From: Pusillimonas minor
Lineage (GTDB): Bacteria; Pseudomonadota; Gammaproteobacteria; Burkholderiales; Burkholderiaceae_B
Direction of reading: 5' to 3'
Length of the DNA stretch: 64,000 bases
NCBI RefSeq assembly: GCF_014237865.1
Contig: NZ_JACJUU010000006.1
Location: 62,001-126,000 of the forward strand
In this document: piece by piece, positions 47,288 through 54,868 of the stretch
Layout: the number at the start of each line of letters is the position of its first letter
Numbering within the stretch: the first letter of the stretch is position 1
The notes under the pieces: model-generated
Seen by the model: only the letters and a program-made list of their open reading frames with translations
What the model was told of the DNA's origin: nothing
Database searches by the model: none
Program-made: the position numbers and the translations under genes

Positions 47288-49234
47288 TTAGTTGGCGACC
47301 GATACGCCGCTTTGCCGCTTGATTTGAAGCCAATGCACCGCGACCAGTACGATCATGAGCACCAGACCTGCAATGTCTGTCCAGCCGGCGCCCTTAAAGG
47401 CGTCGGCCGGAATAAGCATGAGCAGCCCTGCAGCCATGTAAAGTACACGCTGTAACGCGCTGACGGCCACCCAGAAATACCCCACCACCGCAATAGAACC
47501 GGCAAGCACGCCCAGCGACGCGGTAATGACGGCCCAGATGATGGTGCCTGCCGAGCCTTCCATGAGCAACGCCGGAGAGAACGCAAACAAGAAGGGCACA
47601 ACATAAGAGCACCAGCCCACACGTGTTGCCGTCCAGCCAACCTTGGAGCCGTCGCAGCCTGCAATATTGGCGGCGGCAAAGGCGGCAATAGCCACAGGCG
47701 GGGTGATCATGGACATCATGCCAAAATACATGACGAACATGTGTGACGCCATGGGCGAGAGGCCGGCCTGAATAAGCGCAGGGGCAATAAGCGTGGCCAG
47801 CAAAATATAGACACCGACGGTGGGCATGCCCATACCCAGAATAATGGCGACGACCGAGGTCATGAGCAGCAGAACAATGGTGCTGTCACCACTAAGCGCA
47901 AGCAGTTGCAGCGTCAGGCCAAATGCCAGACCCGTCAGGTTAAGTGTGCCGATAACCAGGCCGGCTGCGGCGGCAATGACCAGCAGGTCGATAGACGCCT
48001 TGGCTGTGCTGATGGTGGCCAACAGTAATTCGCGCAGTGGTGTGCGCTCGCCTTTGTAGCCAAAAATCAGGTTGAAAATGACCAGCAGCGCTGCAGCTTG
48101 TAATGCCGCGTATTCGGCGGCCACATTGAAAAACACCAGTCCGACAACCAGCACTACAAAGGGGATGGGAAAGTACCAGCCATGACGCATGACTTCTTTG
48201 ATGGCGGGCAGGCGGTCCATCGGTTCGCCTTTAATGCCGTGCTTGGCGGCGTCGAGGTCGACCTGGATGAACAGGGCCAGGTAATACAAAAAGGCGGGAA
48301 TAAACGCGGCAATAAGTACGGCGGCATACGAGGTTTCAAGCAGTTCGGCCATCAGGAACGCGGCTGCGCCCATGACCGGGGGGGCCAATTGGCCGCCTGT
48401 TGAACCCACGGCCTCGATGGCCGCGGCGACGTGCTTGGGAAAGCCGGAGCGTTTCATCATGGGGATGGTGATTACGCCCACAGCAGCTACGTTAGAGACC
48501 GCACTGCCGGAAATCATGCCGAAAAGGGCCGAGCCGGCGACCGAAATTTTGGCAGAACCGCCGCGATACTTGCCCATGACAGCCATGGCCAGATCGCCAA
48601 AAAACTGTGAGCCGCCTGTACGGCCCAGAATTTGACCCATCAGGGTAAATGGCACTACCACAATAATGGCAATGGCCAGGGTTTGGCCCAGCACCGCATT
48701 GGTGTCCATACCCAGGTAAACCAGCAGCCGGGTGAAATCGATGGGGCGGCTGACGAATTCGTCGGGCAACAGGTGGCCCAGCATGGCGTAGGCCACGAGT
48801 ACCAGCACTACAATGACCAGGGTCATGCCGGCCGTGCGCCTGACGGCCTCGAGAATGAGCGCCACAATAATGGCACTGATAATAATGGCGTCGAGCGGCC
48901 GGTAAATGACCTCGTTAACCAGAACAGGGTAACGGATGGCGATGTAAAAACAGGCCACCATGCCGGCCAGGCCGGCTATGGCGTCAACCCAGGGCGTTGG
49001 CGTGTCTTCGGGTGAAGGGCGCGCCCGAATAAGCAAAAAGGCCAGGCCAAGGGCCATGCCTAGAATGGCTGCTAAAAATTGTTCGTTGTACAGACTAAGC
49101 TGCAAATACAGCGGCAGCTTCAGTACCCAGGCGATGACCGTGACTGTCATCAGGGTTTGCAGGGTTAAAGAAAGCGTGTTGCGAAGCTTTGGGGGAAGGC
49201 CCCCCGCCTGCAGCCCGGATGCGATCTGATTCAT
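47288..49234 (-). CDS. TRAP transporter fused permease (TAXI family, DctQM fusion)
   Basis: About 648 residues from ATG 49234 (AAGG site; a GTG two codons upstream is possible). It is very hydrophobic: an N-terminal 4-helix DctQ-like part (about 20-165) is fused to a 12-helix DctM part (about 170-645), which contains the SGSAVSNVAAVGVITIPMMK and GGQLAPPVMGAAAFLMAE loops of the permease. TAXI-TRAP systems usually have this fused form and import carboxylates with sodium or proton. Its binding protein is encoded 37 nt upstream on the same strand, with an FAD monooxygenase before that. Confidence 0.92.
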   Translation of the reverse strand: MNQIASGLQAGGLPPKLRNTLSLTLQTLMTVTVIAWVLKLPLYLQLSLYNEQFLAAILGMALGLAFLLIRARPSPEDTPTPWVDAIAGLAGMVACFYIAIRYPVLVNEVIYRPLDAIIISAIIVALILEAVRRTAGMTLVIVVLVLVAYAMLGHLLPDEFVSRPIDFTRLLVYLGMDTNAVLGQTLAIAIIVVVPFTLMGQILGRTGGSQFFGDLAMAVMGKYRGGSAKISVAGSALFGMISGSAVSNVAAVGVITIPMMKRSGFPKHVAAAIEAVGSTGGQLAPPVMGAAAFLMAELLETSYAAVLIAAFIPAFLYYLALFIQVDLDAAKHGIKGEPMDRLPAIKEVMRHGWYFPIPFVVLVVGLVFFNVAAEYAALQAAALLVIFNLIFGYKGERTPLRELLLATISTAKASIDLLVIAAAAGLVIGTLNLTGLAFGLTLQLLALSGDSTIVLLLMTSVVAIILGMGMPTVGVYILLATLIAPALIQAGLSPMASHMFVMYFGMMSMITPPVAIAAFAAANIAGCDGSKVGWTATRVGWCSYVVPFLFAFSPALLMEGSAGTIIWAVITASLGVLAGSIAVVGYFWVAVSALQRVLYMAAGLLMLIPADAFKGAGWTDIAGLVLMIVLVAVHWLQIKRQSGVSVAN

Positions 49235-49271
49235 GGTCACCAGCCTTGGGTAATGATTACATGCTTAAGTG

Positions 49272-50225
49272 TTACTTGACGAGGCCGGCTTCTTTGTAGA
49301 AGCGCAGTGCGCCGGGGTGGAATTCGCCAGGCATGTCGGGTTTGTACATCAGCTTGACGTCAAAGCCGCGGAACGGTGCGAACGAGGCGGCCAGCTCAGG
49401 CTGGTTCTCGTAGACTGTTTTCATGGCCTTGTAAACCACGTCGTCTTTGGTGTTGGTGCTGGTCAGCAACAGGTTGTCGTACGCCAGTGCAGCGGTGGGT
49501 TCGCTGACGCCGGCCAGACCTGGGCGTGGCTTCTCGACGAAGGGATAGCCATACGGGAATACTTTGCGCATGGCTTCAAGCGCAGCGGGTTCGGTGTTAA
49601 TAGGCAGCATGCGCAGGCCACCGACCGAGGCGTCGATTTCGGTGACTTTAGCAGCGCCCACGGCAAAGAAGAAGCCGTCGACGTTGCCGGCCGCCAGTTC
49701 GTCGGCGCCACGGCCTACGTTGGGGACCAGAACCTGACGGACGTCTTGGGGTGTCAGGCCGCCGGTAGCCAGAAGGGCATCGACAATGGTGTTGATGGTG
49801 CCCATGGCGGTAAAGCCGTAGGTAAGGCGCTTGCCTTTCAGGTCGGCCACGGTTTTGATGTCGGAGTCGGCACGAACGAATATTGCTGTTTTAAGCGGGA
49901 ACAGGACCGAGGCGACGCGCAGGTTTTTGGCCGGACGATCTTTGAAAACGCGCTCGCCGTGTACGGCTTCTGCGCTTTCAATGACGTTGGCAATACCAAA
50001 GTCCAGTTCGCCGGTGTCGAGCAACGGGATCAAAACGCTTTCGCCGCTGTTGGGCTGAACGCGGGCTTGCATGCTGCCTTTTTCGGTTAGGACTTTGGCC
50101 AATGCCGAGCCACTTGAGTAGCTCATGGTGCCCTGGCTCATGGTGCCGACACCAACGTTTTGTGCAACGGCTGTTGCGCTGCAGGCAGCGGCGACAACAA
50201 GCCCGGCTAGAAATTTAAACTTCAT
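49272..50225 (-). CDS. TRAP transporter substrate-binding protein, TAXI family
   Basis: A 317-residue periplasmic binding protein: signal peptide to about residue 21 (ATAVAQ), then VGTMSQGTMSYSSGSALAKV, VQPNSGESVLIPLLDTGELD and TYGFTAMGTINTIVDALLAT, the TAXI fold. SD GGAG. It lies between the FAD monooxygenase and the TRAP permease genes in one apparent operon, so it probably binds the monooxygenase substrate, most likely an acidic aromatic or heteroaromatic compound. The ligand is not determined by sequence. Confidence 0.9.
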   Translation of the reverse strand: MKFKFLAGLVVAAACSATAVAQNVGVGTMSQGTMSYSSGSALAKVLTEKGSMQARVQPNSGESVLIPLLDTGELDFGIANVIESAEAVHGERVFKDRPAKNLRVASVLFPLKTAIFVRADSDIKTVADLKGKRLTYGFTAMGTINTIVDALLATGGLTPQDVRQVLVPNVGRGADELAAGNVDGFFFAVGAAKVTEIDASVGGLRMLPINTEPAALEAMRKVFPYGYPFVEKPRPGLAGVSEPTAALAYDNLLLTSTNTKDDVVYKAMKTVYENQPELAASFAPFRGFDVKLMYKPDMPGEFHPGALRFYKEAGLVK

Positions 50226-50275
50226 GGTTTGTCTCCTCGGGGTTGGGGGTAAAGCAGTATTGTTTTGTGTAAATG

Positions 50276-51484
50276 TTAGTCGATTTGGGCGGCGCGACGT
50301 ACGCTGTTGATCATCGACGAATTCATCAGGAACGCGCGGTGTTTTTCCGGGTCAGCTGCCGTATCGCGCATTTCTTGCAGGCGTTCGGCCCTGATCTGCG
50401 GGTCACGCTCTTCGAGCATTTTCTTATTGCGAATCGTGATGGCCTGTACATACTCAATATTGGTCAGGCGGCGTTGGCGATCGTACTGGTCGAGCAGGGC
50501 TTCGGGTGCACCGTCGAGCACGATACGGGCGAGCTTGTCGGCCAGATTGATGGCATCGTGGATGCCGCTGTTCAGGCCCATGCCGCCCAATGGGTTATTG
50601 ACGTGTGCTGCGTCGCCGGCCAGTGCAATGCGGCCTTTTCTAAACGACTGGGCAACGCGCTGATGGACACGATAAACACTGCGGTAAGGGATTTCGTAGG
50701 TTTGGTCGGGTGACAAAAACCCCTGGATACGACTTTGTACATAGTCGTCTGACAGTACTTCGGCTTCGTCTTGTTCCGGCTTGATGGGGAAGGCAATACG
50801 GTAGATGCCCGGAGGGCCATCGTGCGGTTGAACAAAAATGGCTGCCCATTCGTCCGGGTCGGCAATATACGCGTTGCCGGTAAAGCCGTGTTTTTTCAGG
50901 TCAAATGTGGTCGCAAACACCAGAAAGCGTTCGGGCCATGTAAAGCCTTCAAATTCAATGTCGGCGGTTTTTCGCACAATGCTGCGAACGCCGTCGCAAC
51001 CCAGCAGGTAGCTACCGCGCAGTTCTACCGTATCGCCATTGGCGCTTTCGGCCTGCACGGTGACACCGTCTTCGTCTTGGGTATAGCTGCTGCAGGTGTG
51101 GCCAAACATGACGCGCGCGTTGGGGTATTTTTGCAGTGCCTTGAAAGCCAGATGCGACAGTTTATGTTGTTCGCAATGCAGGCGGAACGGGTAAGGGGTT
51201 TCGTCTGCAATCAGGTTCAGGTCAAATTGGGCCACCAGGCCTTGCTTGCGGTCCCTGATCTGCCACTCGGGCACTTTAATGCCCATGTTCAGCAGTTCTT
51301 GTCCAATAGACAATGTATCCAGCATCTCAACTGTCGGCGGGTGAAATGTCCCGGCGCGCAAATCGGTGGGGATCTCCGGGCTGCTCTCCAGGATAACGAC
51401 GTCAAGTCCTTTTTCGGCCAGCGACAGCGCTGCGACCAGTCCGACCGGCCCGCCGCCGGAAATAATGATGGGGTGATTGCTCAT
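50276..51484 (-). CDS. FAD-dependent aromatic monooxygenase (group A flavoprotein hydroxylase)
   Basis: A 402-residue single-component hydroxylase of the PHBH/UbiH/MhpA fold. The FAD ADP-binding motif GGGPVG (10-15), the DG motif GCDGVRSIVRK (about 160) and the FAD-ribityl motif ALAGDAAHVNNPLGGMGLNSG (about 287) are all present. Such enzymes hydroxylate phenols, benzoates or N-heteroaromatics with NAD(P)H. It is the first gene of the minus-strand transport operon and divergent from a TetR regulator, which implies induction by its substrate. Confidence 0.9.
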   Translation of the reverse strand: MSNHPIIISGGGPVGLVAALSLAEKGLDVVILESSPEIPTDLRAGTFHPPTVEMLDTLSIGQELLNMGIKVPEWQIRDRKQGLVAQFDLNLIADETPYPFRLHCEQHKLSHLAFKALQKYPNARVMFGHTCSSYTQDEDGVTVQAESANGDTVELRGSYLLGCDGVRSIVRKTADIEFEGFTWPERFLVFATTFDLKKHGFTGNAYIADPDEWAAIFVQPHDGPPGIYRIAFPIKPEQDEAEVLSDDYVQSRIQGFLSPDQTYEIPYRSVYRVHQRVAQSFRKGRIALAGDAAHVNNPLGGMGLNSGIHDAINLADKLARIVLDGAPEALLDQYDRQRRLTNIEYVQAITIRNKKMLEERDPQIRAERLQEMRDTAADPEKHRAFLMNSSMINSVRRAAQID

Positions 51485-51527
51485 GTGTGTTACCTGGTTT
51501 ATTCTCGACCCGGAGTCGTGTAATTTT

Positions 51528-51553
51528 GAACATGCTCATTTTTGAGCGTGTTC
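51528..51553. promoter_or_regulatory. Candidate TetR operator between monooxygenase and TetR genes
   Basis: GAACATGCTCA (51528-51538) and TGAGCGTGTTC (51543-51553) form an inverted repeat with 11-bp arms, one mismatch and a 4-bp centre. It lies 44 bp upstream of the monooxygenase start, within the 177-bp divergent region, and fits the length and symmetry of TetR-family operators. Confidence 0.6.
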
Positions 51554-51661
51554 CATTCTATGGGTGTAGTTTGTCGTTGGTCAACTCAGGTAAAACGCGA
51601 AGTTCACCGTTTAGCCCGGGTTAATCAAGAAGACGTATAAAAAATCAGAGAGCAACGACGT

Positions 51662-52384
51662 ATGGTCAAAAGAAACCAGGCGGCAGCGGCCCGTGCCGAT
51701 GACGCCGCGACATTGGGCTTGCGCGAGCGTGGCAAGCTCGAAAAAAGACGCCGTATCAAAGCAGCGGCGCGCCAGGCATTTACCGAAAGTGGCTACGACG
51801 CGGCCACGACGCGTGATATTGCGGCGTTGGCCGAAATTGGTATCGGGACGTTATTTACGTACGCCAAAGACAAACGCGAACTGCTGCTCATGATTATTAA
51901 CGACGATCTGGATGCGTTGGCGGGCACAGCGGTTCAGTCGGTTGACCCGCATGCACCTTTGGTCGATCAGTTGGCCGCTTTTTTCGAATCGCGTTACCGA
52001 TACTGGGCCGGCCAGCCCGCCCTGGGCAGGCCCGCCGTACGCGAGACGCTTGACTTTCTGGGCGGGGTAGCACCGCAAGGGCCGGAAGCCATCCGGTTTT
52101 ATGCCCGACGACCTCGCATGCTGGCCGCCTTGACCGACATCGTACGAAGCTGGCGACAGCGCGAACGGGTCGCTGCCGATGTGCCCGTCGACCTGGCCGC
52201 CTCGTTGTTCATTACCATTTACCTTACCGAGGTGCGTCGCTGGTTGATGGAGCCCGCGCCAAATGCCGACGAGGGCTTGCGTCGCTTTCGCGAACTTGCT
52301 TCCCTGGCGATTCGGGGCGTGGCCCCGGCCAGCGGCCCAAGCGCGGCCCCCGAAGGCGGGTCAAACAAGTTATCCGGGGTGTAA
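51662..52384 (+). CDS. TetR/AcrR-family transcriptional regulator
   Basis: A 240-residue repressor. HTH at about 30-75 (RRRIKAAARQAFTESGYDAA, then DIAALAEIGIGTLFTYAKDK), followed by a helical ligand-binding domain and a short Gly/Ser/Pro-rich tail. It sits between two opposite catabolic runs (monooxygenase/TAXI-TRAP on the left, cyclase/FAD oxidoreductase on the right) and is likely to control one or both. Confidence 0.9.
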   Translation: MVKRNQAAAARADDAATLGLRERGKLEKRRRIKAAARQAFTESGYDAATTRDIAALAEIGIGTLFTYAKDKRELLLMIINDDLDALAGTAVQSVDPHAPLVDQLAAFFESRYRYWAGQPALGRPAVRETLDFLGGVAPQGPEAIRFYARRPRMLAALTDIVRSWRQRERVAADVPVDLAASLFITIYLTEVRRWLMEPAPNADEGLRRFRELASLAIRGVAPASGPSAAPEGGSNKLSGV

Positions 52385-52421
52385 TTTCACTGAGGTTGGG
52401 GTAAATCGGTATCGAATAATG

Positions 52422-52479
52422 GTTGAAATCTAAACCAAGTCGTGCAAAATAGTGGGTGCAAGATAATTTAGGTTTCAAC
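52422..52479. promoter_or_regulatory. Long inverted repeat in the cyclase gene promoter region
   Basis: GTTGAAATCTAAA (52422-52434) and TTTAGGTTTCAAC (52467-52479) are inverted copies with one mismatch in 13, 45 bp apart centre to centre. The right arm abuts the AAGGAG ribosome site of the cyclase gene. Options are a pair of operator half-sites, or a leader RNA stem that brings the ribosome site into a structure. It differs in sequence from the palindrome at 51528-51553. Confidence 0.5.
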
Positions 52480-52491
52480 TAAGGAGATATC

Positions 52492-53271
52492 ATGAGCACT
52501 GCCGCCAATCACCTGGAACAGCTGGCCGCCGGCAATTTCAAGGTCGTAGATCTGACCCATACATTGTCGCCCGACTTCCCCCCCCTGCAGTTACCGCCGC
52601 AGTTCGGTCAGGTGGCTGCATTCAAGATGGAAACCATCTCCGAGTACAACGACGCCGGCCCCGCCTGGTACTGGAACAACTTCACCTGTGGCGAGCACAC
52701 CGGCACGCACTTCGACGCGCCAGCACACTGGGTTACCGGTAAAGATCACCCGCAAAATACCGTCGATACCATCGACCCCAAAAACTTCATTGCCCCTGCT
52801 GTTGTGGTAGACGCCACGGCCGAAGTCGCCGCCAACGAAGACTGGGTCATGAATGTCGATTTCCTGCAAAAATGGGAAGAGAAGCACGGCCGTATTCCTA
52901 AAGGCAGCTGGGTGTTGCTGCGTACAGGCTGGGCTGCCCGCCTGTTCAAAGACCCGGCTTCGTATGTCAACGTTCGCGAAGATGGCGCGCACACCCCCGG
53001 TCCTTCACAAGAAGCTGTCGAGTGGCTCATCAAAGAGCGCGACGTTCATGGCTTTGGTGTTGAAACCATTAATACCGATGCCGGTCAGTCGTATGCATGG
53101 CCCATGCCTTACCCTTGCCACACCCTGATGCACGGTGCCAACAAGTATGGTCTGCAGTGCCTTAACAATCTCGACCAGTTGCCCGCAACCGGCGCGATCA
53201 TTGTTGCCGCACCGCTGAAAATCCAGCGTGGTTCGGGCAGCCCGCTGCGCGTTCTGGCACTGGTTCCCTAA
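52492..53271 (+). CDS. Cyclase family protein (metal-dependent hydrolase, kynurenine-formamidase-like)
   Basis: A 259-residue PF04199-type protein. The metal-binding motif is H69-x-GTH73-x-D75-x-P-x-H79 in EHTGTHFDAPAHW. Relatives hydrolyse N-formylkynurenine, isatin or other ring amides and lactones, and occur in aromatic pathways. A strong SD (AAGGAG) precedes the ATG, and the FAD oxidoreductase gene starts 10 nt after the stop. Together with the monooxygenase across the TetR gene, it could open a lactone, lactam or formamide intermediate. Confidence 0.85.
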   Translation: MSTAANHLEQLAAGNFKVVDLTHTLSPDFPPLQLPPQFGQVAAFKMETISEYNDAGPAWYWNNFTCGEHTGTHFDAPAHWVTGKDHPQNTVDTIDPKNFIAPAVVVDATAEVAANEDWVMNVDFLQKWEEKHGRIPKGSWVLLRTGWAARLFKDPASYVNVREDGAHTPGPSQEAVEWLIKERDVHGFGVETINTDAGQSYAWPMPYPCHTLMHGANKYGLQCLNNLDQLPATGAIIVAAPLKIQRGSGSPLRVLALVP

Positions 53272-53280
53272 GGAGGCATC

Positions 53281-54867
53281 ATGACCCACCAGGCCCAGGT
53301 CATTATTATCGGTAGTGGCATGAACTCGCTGGCTTGTGCCGCGTTGTTGGCCAAGCGAGGCAAGTCTGTTCTGGTACTCGAGCGTAACGACCGGGCCGGT
53401 GGTTGCATCCGTACCGAAACGCTGTTTCCCGGTTTCACCCACGAAGTCTTGTCGTCGTGGTACCCGTTGTTCATGGGGGGCGGCGCCTACGCCGAACTCA
53501 AAGACGACCTTGCCACCGTTGGTGTCGAGTTCGTCGCCAATGACTACACCACGGGTATTGCTACTCCCGACGGTCAGCTGTTGGCCCTCAAGCAAGACAT
53601 CGAAGACAGCGTCAAGCGCATCAATGCCATCGCCCCGGGCGATGGCGATGCCTTCGGTGCCATGGCCGGGCAATTGTTCGGCCAAGACGCAGCGCTTACT
53701 TTTGGCCTGTTGGGCAACTCGCCCTACAGCGGCAAGGTGCTGCGTTTGTTGTTCTCCGAGTGGCGCAAGCGCGGCCTCAATGGCTTGTTGCAGTTTGGCG
53801 CCGACTCCATCGAATCTTTCCGGCGCTGGTCCGAACGCGAGCTCAAGTCTGACCTGACCCGCGCCATGATCAGCCCTTGGGTATTGCACACGGGTCTTGG
53901 GCCTGACGAAGCGTGCTCGGCCCTGATCGGCAAGTTAACGTTTGCGGCTGTTGTGGCCGGCGGCATGCCGGTTGTTAAAGGCGGTGGCCAGCGTCTGGTC
54001 GAAGGCCTGCAAACCTTTATCGAGCAGCGCGGCGGTAAAGTGCTCACCGGCGTCGACGTCGAGTCCATCACATTAAGCGGTTCGCGCGCGACGGGTGTTG
54101 TGGCCAATGGTCAGGCCTATCAGGCTTCCGAGGCTGTGGTGTGCAACGTAACGCCGCCGCAACTGTATGGTCGTTTGTTGCCCCGTGCGCCCGAACCTGT
54201 TCGCAAACAGGCGCAGGGCTATCGCTTTGGTCGCGGCTGCATGCAAATTCATTTTGCGCTCAATGGTCCGGCGCCCTGGGCCGACCCCGAAATGCTTAAA
54301 GTGCCGTTGGTCCACCTGACCGAAAGCATGGAAAACGTGGCTTTGGCGGTTTGCGAAGCCAACAACGGGCTTATTCCGCGTCGTCCTACCGTGGCTATCG
54401 GCCAACCGGTTGCGGTCGACCCAACCCGTGCGCCCGAAGGCAAATGGATCCTCTGGCTGCAATTGCAAGAAATGCCTTCGCAGTTACGGGGCGATGCGGC
54501 CGGCGAGATCGACGTTCCTGCCGATGGCCGCTGGAATGAAACCGTTCGCGAGGCCGTGGCCGACCGTGTGCAAAAGCGCATCGAAACGGTCTTGCCCGGT
54601 TTGTCCGACCTGATTATTGGCCGCAAAGCTTATTCGCCTGGCGACCTCGAAGCCATGAACTGCAACTTGGTGGGCGGCGACCCTTATTCCGGGGTGTGTT
54701 CGCCAGACCAGTTCTTCTGGTTCCGTCCGTTTGCCAGCAACTCGGGGGCGAAGGCGCATCGTACGCCTTACAAAAATGTGTATCAAATCGGCGCGTCAAC
54801 GCACCCTGGCCCCGGTCTGGGTGGCGGTTCGGGGCAAATTGTGGCCGATATGCTCACCAAACGCTAA
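53281..54867 (+). CDS. Phytoene-desaturase-like FAD/NAD(P)-binding oxidoreductase
   Basis: A 528-residue amine-oxidase/phytoene-dehydrogenase family flavoprotein (PYROXD2-like). FAD-binding Rossmann motif IIIGSGMNSLACAALLAKRG with LERNDRAGG (8-42), internal GGGQRLVEGL region (about 240), and C-terminal YQIGASTHPGPGLGGGSGQI, which contacts the flavin. No carotenoid genes are nearby, so a catabolic dehydrogenation or isomerisation is more likely than pigment synthesis. SD AAGGAGG. It ends one base from the convergent exonuclease gene. Confidence 0.85.
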   Translation: MTHQAQVIIIGSGMNSLACAALLAKRGKSVLVLERNDRAGGCIRTETLFPGFTHEVLSSWYPLFMGGGAYAELKDDLATVGVEFVANDYTTGIATPDGQLLALKQDIEDSVKRINAIAPGDGDAFGAMAGQLFGQDAALTFGLLGNSPYSGKVLRLLFSEWRKRGLNGLLQFGADSIESFRRWSERELKSDLTRAMISPWVLHTGLGPDEACSALIGKLTFAAVVAGGMPVVKGGGQRLVEGLQTFIEQRGGKVLTGVDVESITLSGSRATGVVANGQAYQASEAVVCNVTPPQLYGRLLPRAPEPVRKQAQGYRFGRGCMQIHFALNGPAPWADPEMLKVPLVHLTESMENVALAVCEANNGLIPRRPTVAIGQPVAVDPTRAPEGKWILWLQLQEMPSQLRGDAAGEIDVPADGRWNETVREAVADRVQKRIETVLPGLSDLIIGRKAYSPGDLEAMNCNLVGGDPYSGVCSPDQFFWFRPFASNSGAKAHRTPYKNVYQIGASTHPGPGLGGGSGQIVADMLTKR

Positions 54868-54868
54868 A

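Noticed and set aside
49269-50090. Plus-strand frame of 273 codons opposite the TAXI binding-protein gene
   Set aside because: Shadow of a gene with a clear signal peptide and family motifs.
53005-53889. Minus-strand frame of 294 codons across the cyclase and FAD oxidoreductase genes
   Set aside because: It spans two well-supported genes and their junction and has no domain of its own.
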